Notes: a model not told the origin generated them from the sequence alone. Numbered from the stretch's first letter, positions 18,059 through 28,400 are shown. The stretch: 64,000 nucleotides of DNA from Flavobacterium sp. LHD-80 (GCF_030929605.1 NZ_JAVFVS010000011.1:62001-126000), one strand, 5' to 3'. Numbers and translations: made by a program.

Positions 18059-18745
18059 ATGAATACCACAATTACAGACGTTTTTTTTGATTTAGATCAT
18101 ACACTTTGGGATTTTGACAAAAATTCTGAAATGGCTTTCGATCGTATCTTTAAAACTAAATTTCCAGAAATAAAAACAGCTGATTTTATTGAAAAATATA
18201 TCCCTATCAATCAGTCATGCTGGAAGTTATATCAAAATGATGAAATAACACACCTTGAACTTCGTTACAACAGATTAAAGTTTTCATTTGATGCTCTGAA
18301 TTATGAGATTTCAGATGAAAATATCAATGAAATTGCAAATTACTATATTGAGTTTTTAACAGATAATAACCATCTTTTTGATGGAGCTGTTGAAGTCTTG
18401 GAATATCTTAAACCAAAATACCGACTGCACATCATAACCAACGGTTTTGCAAATGTTCAGGATAAAAAGATTAGGAATGCAGCACTTTCAGGTTATTTTA
18501 ATACCATTACAAATTCGGAATTAGCTGGTGTAAAAAAACCAAATAGTATTATCTTTGATTATGCTGTTAATTTGGCTCAGGCTTCAAAAGAAAATAGTAT
18601 CATGATTGGCGACTGTTTAGATGCCGATGTGAACGGAGCTTTAAATGCGGGTCTGGACGCCATTTTCTTTAATGAGAAAAAAATTGACGTAGCTCAAAAT
18701 ATTAAACAAATAAACCATTTATTAGAACTTAAAAAATATTTATAA
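18059..18745 (+). CDS. YjjG-type HAD phosphatase (noncanonical nucleotidase family)
   Basis: A 228-residue haloacid dehalogenase-superfamily hydrolase. Motif I is FDLDHTLWDFDKNS with nucleophile Asp11 and Asp13. Motif II is ITNGF, motif III is in GVKKPNS and motif IV is MIGDCLDADVNGA. The DHTLWDF signature and length fit the YjjG subfamily, which removes phosphate from pyrimidine nucleotides, including noncanonical ones. It starts 3 nt after radC and its stop overlaps the ATG of the next gene by one base, so the three genes form a compact operon. The exact substrate is not provable. Confidence 0.87.
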   Translation: MNTTITDVFFDLDHTLWDFDKNSEMAFDRIFKTKFPEIKTADFIEKYIPINQSCWKLYQNDEITHLELRYNRLKFSFDALNYEISDENINEIANYYIEFLTDNNHLFDGAVEVLEYLKPKYRLHIITNGFANVQDKKIRNAALSGYFNTITNSELAGVKKPNSIIFDYAVNLAQASKENSIMIGDCLDADVNGALNAGLDAIFFNEKKIDVAQNIKQINHLLELKKYL

Positions 18746-19527
18746 TGATGAGAATTAAATTTTTGCTGACTGTACTTTTTGTTTCAGTTATTGGATTTGC
18801 ACAATCTGCGGAGTCTGTTAATGATTACAAAGCGGTTATTGTACCGTTGAAATATGATTTTCTAAAATCAGATAATCAATATAGAATGGCAACAATAAGC
18901 AAAGGAAATTTAACTAAAGCAGGTTTTCAAGCTTTTTATGCAAATGAAGAACTTCCTGCTGAATTGAATGACCGTTGTCAGCTTTTATATATGGATGTAA
19001 GAAAGGATAGTGGTTTTCTAGTTACTAAACTTTTTGTTGAACTAAAAGATTGTTACGGTAAGGTAGTTTACACATCTGAAGTGGGTAAAAGCAAAGAAAA
19101 AGATTATGAGACAGCTTACAGAGAAAGTTTAAACATGGCTTTCATCTCAGTAAATGGTCTTCATTATAAATATAGCGGAAAAACGATAGCTCCTAACCCA
19201 AGAGCTGGTATGGTTACTGCCGCTCCGGTAGCAGTTGCTGCAGCTGCACGACCTTCTCAGCCAGTTGCAACTCAGGTAACTCCAACTCCAGTTGCTGATG
19301 TTGCAGATCCAAATTTACTTTATGCGCAGCCAACAGACAACGGATTTCAGTTAATTGACAAAACACCAAAAGTGGTAATGAAATTATTGAAAACTTCACG
19401 TCCAGATTCATTCATCGCAATTAAAGATGGTGTTCAAGGGACTTTGAATGCAAAAGACAATCAGTGGTTTTTTGAGTATTATCAAAATGACAAATTAGTT
19501 TCTGAAAAAGTTTCAGTTAAATTCTAA
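18745..19527 (+). CDS. Secreted protein of unknown function
   Basis: A 260-residue protein with a signal peptide (MRIKFLLTVLFVSVIGFAQ). Either of two adjacent ATGs (18745 or 18748) could be the start. The mature part has an alpha/beta-looking N-terminal region (VIVPLKYDFLK and LTKAGFQAFYANEELP). An Ala/Pro/Val-rich linker follows (about 155-190) and then a C-terminal beta-rich segment (KVVMKLLKTSRPDSFIAIK). I do not recognise a domain. Translational coupling to the HAD phosphatase (one-base overlap) implies co-expression, not necessarily shared function. It converges with rarA across 15 nt. Confidence 0.75.
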   Translation: MMRIKFLLTVLFVSVIGFAQSAESVNDYKAVIVPLKYDFLKSDNQYRMATISKGNLTKAGFQAFYANEELPAELNDRCQLLYMDVRKDSGFLVTKLFVELKDCYGKVVYTSEVGKSKEKDYETAYRESLNMAFISVNGLHYKYSGKTIAPNPRAGMVTAAPVAVAAAARPSQPVATQVTPTPVADVADPNLLYAQPTDNGFQLIDKTPKVVMKLLKTSRPDSFIAIKDGVQGTLNAKDNQWFFEYYQNDKLVSEKVSVKF

Positions 19528-19542
19528 ATATAAAATTTGGTT

Positions 19543-20820
19543 TTAATAACCATATTTATCTTTCCAACGGTTCTTTAAAAATTCGCGGTTGCTGTTCTCT
19601 CTAGAATTGTTTCCGGGATTGTAAAGAACCGTTTCTTTTACGGCATCGGGTAAAAATTCCTGTTCAGCAAAATTATTGGCGTAGTCATGCGAATATTTGT
19701 AATCGTCGCCATATCCTAATTCTTTCATCAATTTAGTCGGCGCATTTCGCAAATGAATTGGCACCGGCAAATCACCTGTTTGTTTTACTAATTGCTGTGC
19801 ATTTCCAATTGCCATATACGATGCGTTGCTTTTAGGAGAAGTTGCTAAATAAATGGCACATTGGCTTAAAATAATGCGGCTTTCGGGATAACCAATAGTG
19901 GTTACGGCTTGAAAAGTATTATTTGCCATGATAAATGCAGTTGGGTTTGCATTTCCAATATCTTCGCTCGATAAAATCAGCATTCTTCTGGCGATGAATT
20001 TTACATCTTCGCCGCCTTCAATCATTCGAGCGAGCCAATAAACCGCTCCGTTTGGATCACTGCCTCGAATCGACTTTATAAAAGCCGAAATAATATCATA
20101 ATGTTGTTCACCCGTTTTGTCATACAAAACAGTGTTTTGCTGTACTAACTCAAAAACTCGGTCATTTGTAATCGTGATTTCGTCACCTGACGAAGCGTTG
20201 ATAACCAGTTCAAAAATATTCAGCAGTTTTCTGCCATCTCCGCCAGAAAGTCGTAATAAAGCTTCCGTTTCCTTTAAAATGATTTTTTTTGATGCCAAAT
20301 AAGCATCTGCTTTCATTGCGCGATGCAATAATGCTTCAAGGTCACTTTTTGTGAAAGCATTTAAAATGTAAACTTGACAACGCGATAATAATGCTGGAAT
20401 AACTTCAAAACTTGGATTTTCGGTAGTTGCGCCAATTAATGTAATCCAGCCTTTTTCAACAGCGGCTAAAAGAGAGTCTTGTTGTGACTTGCTGAAACGA
20501 TGAATCTCATCAATAAATAAAATAGGATTCTTGGCAGTAAATAACCCGCCGCTTTGTTTTGCTTTGTCAATAACATCTCTTATGTCTTTTACACCAGAAT
20601 TAATGGCGCTTAATATATAAAAGGGACGTTTGGATTCTTGTGCAATAATTTGTGCCAAAGTGGTTTTTCCTGTGCCTGGCGGTCCCCAAAAAATTAAAGA
20701 CGGAATAATTCCTTTTGAAATTTGCTGTGTCAAAGATCCGTTAGGGCCTACTAAGTGACTCTGACTTACATAATCTTCTAATTTTTGTGGGCGAATACGC
20801 TCGGCTAAAGGTGCTTCCAT
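19543..20820 (-). CDS. rarA: Replication-associated recombination protein A (RarA/MgsA)
   Basis: A 425-residue AAA+ ATPase of the RarA/WRNIP1 family that acts at stalled replication forks. Walker [11 protein letters not shown] is at 45-54, Walker B/DEIH at 103-106 and sensor 1 in [11 protein letters not shown]. The C-terminal tetramerisation region contains [19 protein letters not shown], and [16 protein letters not shown] also follows family patterns. Length is normal. The ATG at 20820 lies 4 nt after a -7 promoter element, predicting little or no 5' leader. Confidence 0.95.
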   Translation of the reverse strand: MEAPLAERIRPQKLEDYVSQSHLVGPNGSLTQQISKGIIPSLIFWGPPGTGKTTLAQIIAQESKRPFYILSAINSGVKDIRDVIDKAKQSGGLFTAKNPILFIDEIHRFSKSQQDSLLAAVEKGWITLIGATTENPSFEVIPALLSRCQVYILNAFTKSDLEALLHRAMKADAYLASKKIILKETEALLRLSGGDGRKLLNIFELVINASSGDEITITNDRVFELVQQNTVLYDKTGEQHYDIISAFIKSIRGSDPNGAVYWLARMIEGGEDVKFIARRMLILSSEDIGNANPTAFIMANNTFQAVTTIGYPESRIILSQCAIYLATSPKSNASYMAIGNAQQLVKQTGDLPVPIHLRNAPTKLMKELGYGDDYKYSHDYANNFAEQEFLPDAVKETVLYNPGNNSRENSNREFLKNRWKDKYGY

Positions 20821-20824
20821 TTTA

Positions 20825-20832
20825 CAAAATTA
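20825..20832 (-). promoter_or_regulatory. -7 element immediately before rarA
   Basis: On the minus strand, TAATTTTG matches TAnnTTTG and ends 4 nt before the rarA ATG. The upstream -33 TTG is not clear. Confidence 0.5.
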
Positions 20833-20990
20833 CTATTTTTTAATTTTAGATTTTATCTCTTAAAAGTTAAAACAAATGATTCAGAGAAGGATTGTTACAA
20901 TCTGAGACATGTTTTATAATATGACAAATTATCAGTAAATTAGATTTGGACAGTTTTTTGATGCCAATAATTGAACTGATTTTTTAAAAC

Positions 20991-21755
20991 ATGAACGATA
21001 AAGATTTTAAATTTTCTACTGCTGTAATTGGGCTTCCTGTTTTTTTTGTCCTTTTTTTATGGATCATTTATTGGATTCAGATTCGTTTCGATTTTGATTT
21101 TTACCAAAACGGAATTTATCCGAGAGATTTTTCGGGTTTGCAGGGAATTTTATTCAGTCCTTTTATCCATGAAAATTTGGAACATCTTTATAATAATTCC
21201 ATTCCGCTTTTAGTTTTGCTCGCTGCATTGCAATTTTTTTATCCTAAGCAAACAATTCCTGTTATTGGTTATGGAATTTTATTTTCAGGTTTAATAACCT
21301 GGATTATTGGCCGAGAAAACTATCATATTGGTGCCAGCGGATTGATTTATGTTTTAGTGAGTTTTATTTTCTTTAAAGGGATTCAAACCGGTTATTATCG
21401 TTTGGTTGCACTTTCACTTTCTGTAATTTTATTATATGGGGGAATGATCTGGTATGTTTTTCCAGATGTTGATGCAGCGATTTCTTGGGAAGGTCATTTG
21501 GCTGGTTTTATTACTGGTTTTGTATTGTCTTTATTTTATAAAACGCCAGAATATGCAAAACCTATTGTTTATGATTGGCAGAAGCCAGATTTTAATCCAG
21601 AAGAAGATCCTTTCATGAAACATTTTGATGAAAACGGAAATTTTGTAAATACTGAAATTCCAGAAGAAGAGACATATTTAGGGAATAATTATTTCAGTTC
21701 AAGTTTTCCTGTAATTTATGTTGTAACAAAGTCTGAATCAGAGGATAAAATATAG
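20991..21755 (+). CDS. Rhomboid-family intramembrane serine protease
   Basis: A 254-residue polytopic membrane protein. The rhomboid dyad is visible as Ser116 in HIGASGLIY and His169 in EGHLAGFITG. The conserved HLYNN motif (about 65-69) starts the second transmembrane segment, and six or so hydrophobic helices lie between residues 12 and 183. A 65-residue soluble, acidic C-terminal tail follows. It cleaves transmembrane or membrane-anchored substrates within the bilayer; the substrate here is unknown. It is divergent from rarA. Confidence 0.93.
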   Translation: MNDKDFKFSTAVIGLPVFFVLFLWIIYWIQIRFDFDFYQNGIYPRDFSGLQGILFSPFIHENLEHLYNNSIPLLVLLAALQFFYPKQTIPVIGYGILFSGLITWIIGRENYHIGASGLIYVLVSFIFFKGIQTGYYRLVALSLSVILLYGGMIWYVFPDVDAAISWEGHLAGFITGFVLSLFYKTPEYAKPIVYDWQKPDFNPEEDPFMKHFDENGNFVNTEIPEEETYLGNNYFSSSFPVIYVVTKSESEDKI

Positions 21756-21783
21756 TGGTTATTATTATTTGAGTTAAAAAGGC

Positions 21784-21791
21784 TATTTTTG
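21784..21791 (+). promoter_or_regulatory. -7 element before the small secreted protein gene
   Basis: TATTTTTG matches TAnnTTTG, 31 nt before the ATG at 21823. The -33 part is not convincing. Confidence 0.4.
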
Positions 21792-21822
21792 TGATAGATA
21801 TTCTAATTTTATTTGACTAGAT

Positions 21823-22329
21823 ATGAAGAAGATAGGATTTGTGTTTTTTGTTTTGTTCTTTTTAGTAAATACCAAAGGAACTGCACAATGCGATATTAAA
21901 AATAGAATATTAGCTGATGGATCAATGGTGTATTATTTTAATCCTGAAATTTTTTATACAACAAATTCAAAATCCTTAAAGATAAATATCATAACAGATA
22001 AAGAGCATTATTTTATAGCCTTACAGCCAACGCCGTTTCCATCAAAAAAAGAAGGAAAGAAAATTAAAGATGATTTAATCATGCACTTGGCAGACAATAA
22101 AATATATAAATTGAAACATTATGATACGCAGTATATCAAAAATGACTCAATTATGCAGGTTTTATATTTAATTGATGATAAAGATTTAGGTTCTTTTTCT
22201 AAATCTGAAGCCGTATCTGCTGAAATTAAAATGGAAGGAACTGATTTTGTACGAGAATTTAATTTTAAACTGCATAAACGAGCAATTATTAGACAGCTTG
22301 CCTGCTTTTTGAAAGAAGATAAGGAATAG
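21823..22329 (+). CDS. Small secreted protein of unknown function
   Basis: A 168-residue protein with a signal peptide (MKKIGFVFFVLFFLVNTKGTAQ). The mature part looks beta-rich (SMVYYFNPEIFYTTNSKSLKINIITDKEHYFIALQPTPF) and has several Lys/Asp-rich turns. I recognise no family. The stop codon abuts, with no spacing, the stop of the convergent DUF2490 gene. Confidence 0.65.
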   Translation: MKKIGFVFFVLFFLVNTKGTAQCDIKNRILADGSMVYYFNPEIFYTTNSKSLKINIITDKEHYFIALQPTPFPSKKEGKKIKDDLIMHLADNKIYKLKHYDTQYIKNDSIMQVLYLIDDKDLGSFSKSEAVSAEIKMEGTDFVREFNFKLHKRAIIRQLACFLKEDKE

Positions 22330-23133
22330 TTATTGATCTTCTATCACTGGTTCATTGTTGTGAAATAATTTTTTATTTAGATTTTTAAAAAGATTATTAA
22401 ATGTTACAGTCAATGATGCAGCGTTTACAGTTTGATTGCCACTGTTTCTTGGAAGATATTCATTAGCATACGTTAGTTCAACTTGAATATCATCTGTAAA
22501 CAAATAACCTGCACCAATGTTTAATCTGTTTCGATCAAAAAAGTTTTCTCCGGTTACTTTTGCTCCTGATTTAAAATATACTTCTTCCGAGGCAATTGCA
22601 TAAACAACGCCTTCTCTTAAGACTTTACTGTTAATTGGTTTTATGTATTTTATTTGCTGACGATAGCGAAGTACATTGTCGTAATTATCATCTTCATTTT
22701 TCATATGCCTAAGTTCAAGCCTCATTCTGGTGCTTAAAGTGTAGCCTGTTTTGTGGAAATAATAAATTCCTTGAAGTGCAAATCTCCATTCCGGTGATTC
22801 AAATTGGCCAATTTCAGGAACATCTTTGTTATGATTGTAAGCTAAAAACGAAGAAAGTTTCCAGCGTGGAGTTAAGTAATAATGTCCCCAGCCTCTTATT
22901 GATCTTTGAGTGTTTTCGTCGAAAATATTAGAAGAAGATGCGGTACTACTATAGACGGCTCCAAGGTTTAATTCAACAGACCATTTTTTGTTGATCGTTT
23001 TATTGAATTGATACTCGTTCCAAAACTGATTATAGGTGGTAGTCTGTCCATAAATAATACTTGTAATTGAGAAAATTACAAGTATTAAATAGCGTTTTTT
23101 AAGTATAGTGTTATGAGCATTTTTTGAAGACAT
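22330..23133 (-). CDS. DUF2490 domain outer-membrane protein
   Basis: A 267-residue protein with an N-terminal hydrophobic signal (about residues 14-29, ending IIYGQ). It then carries the DUF2490 pattern NQFWNEYQFNKTINKKWSVELNLGAVY, RGWGHYYLTPRWKLSSFLAYNHN and RMRLELRHM, with alternating beta-strand character typical of an outer-membrane barrel. The function of the family is not known. The N-terminal 12 residues precede the hydrophobic core, so a later start is possible, but no better ATG is in frame before the signal. It abuts the upstream convergent gene. Confidence 0.82.
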   Translation of the reverse strand: MSSKNAHNTILKKRYLILVIFSITSIIYGQTTTYNQFWNEYQFNKTINKKWSVELNLGAVYSSTASSSNIFDENTQRSIRGWGHYYLTPRWKLSSFLAYNHNKDVPEIGQFESPEWRFALQGIYYFHKTGYTLSTRMRLELRHMKNEDDNYDNVLRYRQQIKYIKPINSKVLREGVVYAIASEEVYFKSGAKVTGENFFDRNRLNIGAGYLFTDDIQVELTYANEYLPRNSGNQTVNAASLTVTFNNLFKNLNKKLFHNNEPVIEDQ

Positions 23134-23176
23134 TCATTTTTTGTTATTTATGAGTCATCTTAATTCTCAATATTTT

Positions 23177-23911
23177 TTATCCTCTTTGGCGAACAGCTTC
23201 GTATAAAAAGGCTCCACAAGCCACAGAAACGTTTAATGAACCTATAGAACCAAACATTGGCAGTTTCGCTTTTTCGTCTACAATTTTAAGTACCGATGGA
23301 TTAATTCCTCTGTCTTCAGAACCCATAATAATTGCTACAGGCTCGTTTAGTGTTACATCATAGATATTTTGATCTGTTTTTTCAGTTGCAGCTACTGTTT
23401 TGATTCCAGATCCCTGCAAATAGAAGATGGCATCTTTAATGTGTTCAACTTTACAAATTGGAACATTAAAAACAGCTCCCGCAGAAGTTTTTACTGTGTC
23501 GCCATTTACAGGTGCAGAACCCGCTTTTTGAACAATAATGCCGTTTACTCCCGTACATTCCGCAGTTCTGATAATGGCTCCAAAATTACGTGCGTCAGAA
23601 ATTTGATCTAGAATTAAAAATAAAGGTTTTGAACCTGATTCAATTGTCGATTCAACTAAATGTTCTAATTCGATAAAACCAATGGGCGATATAGTGGCAA
23701 CAGCTCCCTGGTGGTTATTTGGAGTAAGACGATTTAATTTTTCAACCGGTACATAAGAGAAATTAATGTTAGCGCGTTTCATCACTTTCATTAAATCTTT
23801 CATTAATTCTCCAGAAATTTCTTTTTGTATAAATACTTTGTCAACTTCTTTTCCCGCCTGAATTGCTTCTATAATGGCTCTAATTCCAAATATTTGATGT
23901 TCTTTTTCCAT
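23177..23911 (-). CDS. rlmB: 23S rRNA (guanosine-2'-O-)-methyltransferase RlmB
   Basis: A 244-residue SpoU/TrmD-fold methyltransferase that modifies G2251 in 23S rRNA. It has an N-terminal L30e-like substrate-binding domain (HQIFGIRAIIEAIQAGKEVDKVFIQ). The SpoU motifs are LDQISDARNFGAIIRTAE, IIMGSEDRGI and GSIGSLNVSVACG, the last two forming the SAM-binding knot. I place the start at the ATG at 23911 (MEKEHQIFG). A longer frame extends upstream, but it runs through a promoter element and the preceding terminator and is not plausible. Confidence 0.93.
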   Translation of the reverse strand: MEKEHQIFGIRAIIEAIQAGKEVDKVFIQKEISGELMKDLMKVMKRANINFSYVPVEKLNRLTPNNHQGAVATISPIGFIELEHLVESTIESGSKPLFLILDQISDARNFGAIIRTAECTGVNGIIVQKAGSAPVNGDTVKTSAGAVFNVPICKVEHIKDAIFYLQGSGIKTVAATEKTDQNIYDVTLNEPVAIIMGSEDRGINPSVLKIVDEKAKLPMFGSIGSLNVSVACGAFLYEAVRQRG

Positions 23912-23915
23912 GATG

Positions 23916-23923
23916 CAAATATA
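23916..23923 (-). promoter_or_regulatory. -7 element immediately before rlmB
   Basis: On the minus strand, TATATTTG matches TAnnTTTG and ends 4 nt before the rlmB ATG, implying a leader of roughly 0-2 nt. It sits just after the SusD terminator, so the order is stop, terminator, promoter, ATG within about 90 nt. Confidence 0.6.
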
Positions 23924-23940
23924 GGTATATTGTTTATATA

Positions 23941-23975
23941 AAAAAAAAACCACTCTGAATGAACAGAGTGGTTTT
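23941..23975 (-). terminator. Terminator after the SusD-like gene
   Basis: The perfect stem AAAACCACTCTG / CAGAGTGGTTTT (23946-23975) has a 6-nt loop. On the minus strand it is followed by a long T-run. It lies 24 nt past the SusD-like stop and separates that operon from rlmB. Confidence 0.9.
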
Positions 23976-23999
23976 AATATTAAGTTTTTCGGTCTAAAA

Positions 24000-25487
24000 T
24001 TAGAATTTATCCCAGAAAAGTTTTGTTTTAAGCTTGTCACCACCTACTGCAGTACCAGCAGCAGCATAGTTTGTTTTATTTAATGTTTGCTCTAAAACAG
24101 GGTAAGTAAATCTTTTTGGAACTTGTCCTTCAGATGCAGGAACTGCAGAAGATGGAGCTGTTAATACAGGGAAGTCTAATCTTCTCCAAGATGTCCAAGC
24201 CTCATAACCTCTGTTGTAGAAACCAATCCAAGCTTGCTCTCCAATTTTTTGTTTCCAAGTACCAGTTGCAGTTGCATAAGCTACTGTTGGCTGTGCTAAG
24301 TAAGTAGCTGCTTGAGCAGTAGTTCCACCCCAGTAAACGATTGAAGATGTAATTGCATTGTTGTAATGCGTAGCAGCAGTACCACCAACAGCAAAACCTC
24401 TTTCAACAGCTTCAGCTAAGTAAAATTCTACTTCAGTGTAATCAATTAATAAACCTTCTAAAGTTGGGTCTAATAATCTTGTATGATCTCCTTCGTCATC
24501 AGCCGGGTCACCAGCAGAAGAATAAGTTTCGAAATCTACACCTTGAGCATAAGGAGCACCAATAAATACACCTCCAACTGGAATGTAGTAGTATGGTCTT
24601 CTTGGGTCATTAAGTGTGTTCATTTTTGTTACTAATGGTGCAGCAGCAACGAAATCATATCTTCCGCTAGTTACAAGATCCTCATATAAAGGGTTTGTGT
24701 TTGGTTGAGTTGATTTGTATTGTAATGTTGCATTGTCAGCAGTAGAAGCAATGATACCACCAGCAACAGCTTGCTCAGCTGCAGTTTTTGCAGTAGCAGC
24801 TAATGTTGGTTCATCTGCAACTGTAATTGCCATACGCAATTTCAATGAATTTGCAAATTTTTTCCAGTGAGCAACATCTCCAGCGTAGATGAAATCAGAT
24901 TCTCCAAAACTTTTTGCAGATGCATCAAGTTTAGCAATAGCTGCATCTAATCTTTTGAATAAATCTGCGTAGATAACTTTAGCGTCATCATAAGCAGGAC
25001 TTGGGTGTGCATCTGGATCTAATGCTTCAGTGTAAGGTACATTTCCAAAAGTGTCTACTAATACAGTATAAGCATAAACATTTAAAACTTCGATAATAGC
25101 AAGTTTGTTTGTTTTTACTTTTAATTCAGCTGGTGTTACAGTCTCTTCAGCTTCTGTTAGTTTAGTAGCCTCTTTTAAATCTTTAAGTACATCACGGTAC
25201 AAAATTTGCCAGTGGCTATCAGGAACGTTTCTTTGCAATACATCATAGTTTGATTCGTCAAGATACGTTGTTTCTGACCAATGTTGAGCCCAAAGTCTGA
25301 AGACATTTGTGTTAACGTTAGTATTGGTCATTTGGTCAAAAAGATTCTTTTCGGCATTACCAAGCAAAGCACCTGAAGGAACTCCAGAGCTAGGGTTTTT
25401 GGTATCTACGTTTAAATCGGTTAGGCTATCATCGTTACATCCCCATGTAAGCGTTAATATTCCTATGAATATAATTATTTTTTTCAT
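24000..25487 (-). CDS. SusD/RagB-family nutrient-binding outer-membrane lipoprotein
   Basis: A 495-residue lipoprotein (lipobox LTWGC, Cys17; CNDD follows) of the SusD-like type usually paired with SusC porins. Features include AEKNLFDQMTN, RLWAQHWSETTYLDESNYDVL, WQILYRDVLKDLKEA, ADLFKRLDAAIAKLDAS and WIGFYNRGYEAWTSWRRLDFP. Together these indicate the SusD_2-type tetratricopeptide fold. It lies 10 nt downstream of the SusC gene, so the two form one operon and presumably one complex. No glycoside hydrolase, sulfatase or sigma/anti-sigma pair is nearby, so the ligand cannot be inferred. Confidence 0.94.
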   Translation of the reverse strand: MKKIIIFIGILTLTWGCNDDSLTDLNVDTKNPSSGVPSGALLGNAEKNLFDQMTNTNVNTNVFRLWAQHWSETTYLDESNYDVLQRNVPDSHWQILYRDVLKDLKEATKLTEAEETVTPAELKVKTNKLAIIEVLNVYAYTVLVDTFGNVPYTEALDPDAHPSPAYDDAKVIYADLFKRLDAAIAKLDASAKSFGESDFIYAGDVAHWKKFANSLKLRMAITVADEPTLAATAKTAAEQAVAGGIIASTADNATLQYKSTQPNTNPLYEDLVTSGRYDFVAAAPLVTKMNTLNDPRRPYYYIPVGGVFIGAPYAQGVDFETYSSAGDPADDEGDHTRLLDPTLEGLLIDYTEVEFYLAEAVERGFAVGGTAATHYNNAITSSIVYWGGTTAQAATYLAQPTVAYATATGTWKQKIGEQAWIGFYNRGYEAWTSWRRLDFPVLTAPSSAVPASEGQVPKRFTYPVLEQTLNKTNYAAAGTAVGGDKLKTKLFWDKF

Positions 25488-25497
25488 GTTTTCTTTA

Positions 25498-28400
25498 TTA
25501 GAATTTAGCTTTTAAATTTACAGCAAAAGTTTTTGTTGTTGGTAGAACCCCAGATTGGTATCCTTGTAAATTTCCAGCACTTAAACCTGCTTCAGGATCA
25601 GAATCTGGTAAGTTTTTATGGATGATCCATAAGTTATTTCCAGATACTCCTAAATAAAGTTCTTGAAATGCACCACCTAATACTTTTTTGTCAAAAGTAT
25701 AACCTAGTGTAAGCTCACGAAGTTTGATATAAGATGCATCGTAAACGTAATCTTTATTTGCAGAACCTAAATAACCAAATGATCCATCAGTTCCGTCATT
25801 AGCTTCAATTCTTGTAGTGTTTGGAGTTCCATCAGGGTAAACACCTGGAAGGATATGACCACCACCATCAGCAATTGTATTTCTTACTGGGTTTCCTAAG
25901 TCGTTTGTGTAAACTGTGTTAGTGTATAAACCAGAACCTTCTCCATACCATCTGTCAAGAGAGAAAACATCTCCACCTTTTTGCATGTCGATTAAGAAAC
26001 TGAAAGAGAATTTTTTGTAATTGAAGATGTTGTTGATACCACCTGTCCAATCTGGTGTAAAGTTTCCAATTACGTTATCATTTGTACCAGTAATTTGGTA
26101 TTTTCCTGTTGCAGGATCAATTACTCTTTGTCCGTTTAAGTAAACATAATCAGATCCTTGGATAGTTCCGTAAGGCTGACCAACAGTAGCGTTGATAGTG
26201 ATTCCTCCTTGGAAAGAACCTAATTGGTAGTTGTCAATTCCTTCATCTAAAGCGACAACTTTGTTTTTGTTTTTCGCCCAGTTAGTAACGATAGTCCAAG
26301 TGAAATTATCTGCTTTTACTGGAACTAAAGTTAAAGTAGCCTCGATACCTTTGTTTTCGATGTTACCAACGTTTTTGAATAATTTAGTGTAACCTGTTGC
26401 TTCAGAAACTGGTAAGTCAACAATTTGATCTACAGTGTTTGTTTTGTAAACAGATAAATCTAAACCAATTCTTCTTTGAGCCATTTGTAGCTCTAAACCA
26501 GCTTCCCAGCTTTTTGTTCTTTCTGGTTTCAAGTTAGGATTGTTTCTTGTTGAAGGAACAGAGTATAAAGGAGTTCCAAAAGGAGAGTTACTTGTATAAG
26601 TATCTAATGTTTTAGCAAAAGGAGCATCGTTACCAACTTCTGCATAACCTAATCTTACTTTTCCTAATGTTAACCAATCTTGTTGTAAAGTGTTTGAGAA
26701 AACATAACTTCCAGAAACAGATGGGTAGTAGTACTCATTGTTGTCGCTAGGTAAAGTAGAAGAAACGTCTCTTCTTAATGTAGCGTCTAAGAATAAATAA
26801 TCTTTGTATCCTAAAGAAGCACTGATGTAATATCCGTTTACTCCTTTGTCAGACATTGCTTCAACTGGTTTTTCAACTGTGTTTACAGAGTTAGTTAAAG
26901 AGAATAATTTTGGAACATAAAGACCTCCTGAAGTTGAAGCTAAAATTTGATCAACTTGTTGTCTTCTGATGTTAATACCAGCTACTCCTTTTAAGTTTAA
27001 ATTTTCATTTAAATTAGTGTTGAAGTTTAACATTAAATCGTAGTTAAACTCAGAGTAGTTTCTGTTAAGTCTTTGGTATCCTGATTCTTCATTGCTTCTT
27101 GCAATACCGAATGGGTCTCCAGCATAAGAACCGTTAGCTCTTCTTTCTTCTTGGAAATCTGAATAAGTGTCCACAGAAACTCTACCAGTAGCATCTAACC
27201 AGCTTGTAATTTTGTAGTTTACACTTGCATTACCTAAGAATCTGTTTCTTGTATCACTTTCGTAGTTTTCGTAAAGTTGGAAGTAAGGGTTATTCCAGAA
27301 AGCAGGAGTAATGTTAGTTGGGCTGTTAGCATTCCAAGTATAGTTTTTTCCTGTTTGTTGGTAGATAGCTCTTTGCTCTAAAACGTCAACGTTTGTAGCC
27401 CACCATTGTCTGAAACCTGAAACTAAGTTTCCGTTGTATCCTGTTCCATTTCTTCCTTTTGTGTCTGTAACTACATAGTTAGCAAAGAAAGAAGCAGTTA
27501 ATTTGTCAGTTAATTTGTAACTAGCATTACCTAAGAATGAGTTTTTCTTTTGCTCACTGTTTGGCATAAGACCTGTAGAACTTAAATTAGTGTAAGATAA
27601 GTTAAAAGTTCCTTTGTCATTTCCTCCGTTAACAGCAATTGTGTTAGAATTTACAACTGGGTTTTCGAAGAAATCTGCAGGACCGTGTTTAGCGATTTCC
27701 CATGGACGTGCAGTTTTGTAAGTTGAAGATTCTGGTACAAATGAATCCCATCCGTAAACCAATTTAGAAGAATCATAAGCAGGACCAAACGATGCATCAT
27801 GGTTTGTTCTTACTGTATTGTCTAAAGTTCCATCTCCGTTAACATCAAATGTAGTTCTGAAAGATGGGAAATAACCTTCTCCGTATTGTGTTTGGTATTT
27901 TGCAAATGTAGATTTGTCTATAGTACCAATACTTACGCTAGAGCTTAAAGAAACTCCAAGACCATTTTGTTGTTTTCCTTTTTTAGTTGTGATCATGATC
28001 GCACCATTGGCAGCTCTAGATCCATAAAGTGCAGTTGCAGCAGCACCTTTTAACACGTTCACAGATTCGATATCTGCAGGGTTAATATCAGATGCAGCAT
28101 TACCGTAGTCATAACCAGCACCTGCTTGTTTTTGTGAAGATGTGTTACCTAAAACCTCATTGTTGTCAACTGGAACTCCATCGATAACGAATAAAGCCTG
28201 GTTGTTGAAACCAATAGATTTGTAACCTCTAATTACAACGTTTGTAGAACCTCCTAAGTTGTTGTTGTTTTTAATTTGAAGACCAGCAACTTTACCAGAC
28301 ATACTGTTAACAAAGTTTGTTGATGGAGTTTTGTTAACCTCGTCACCATCAATTTTTTGTGTAGCATATCCTAGAGATTTTTTCTCTCTTTTAATACCTA

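Noticed and set aside
23912..24043. N-terminal extension of RlmB by 44 residues
   Set aside because: The extension crosses a promoter element and the SusD terminator, and the family N-terminus begins at MEKEHQIFG.
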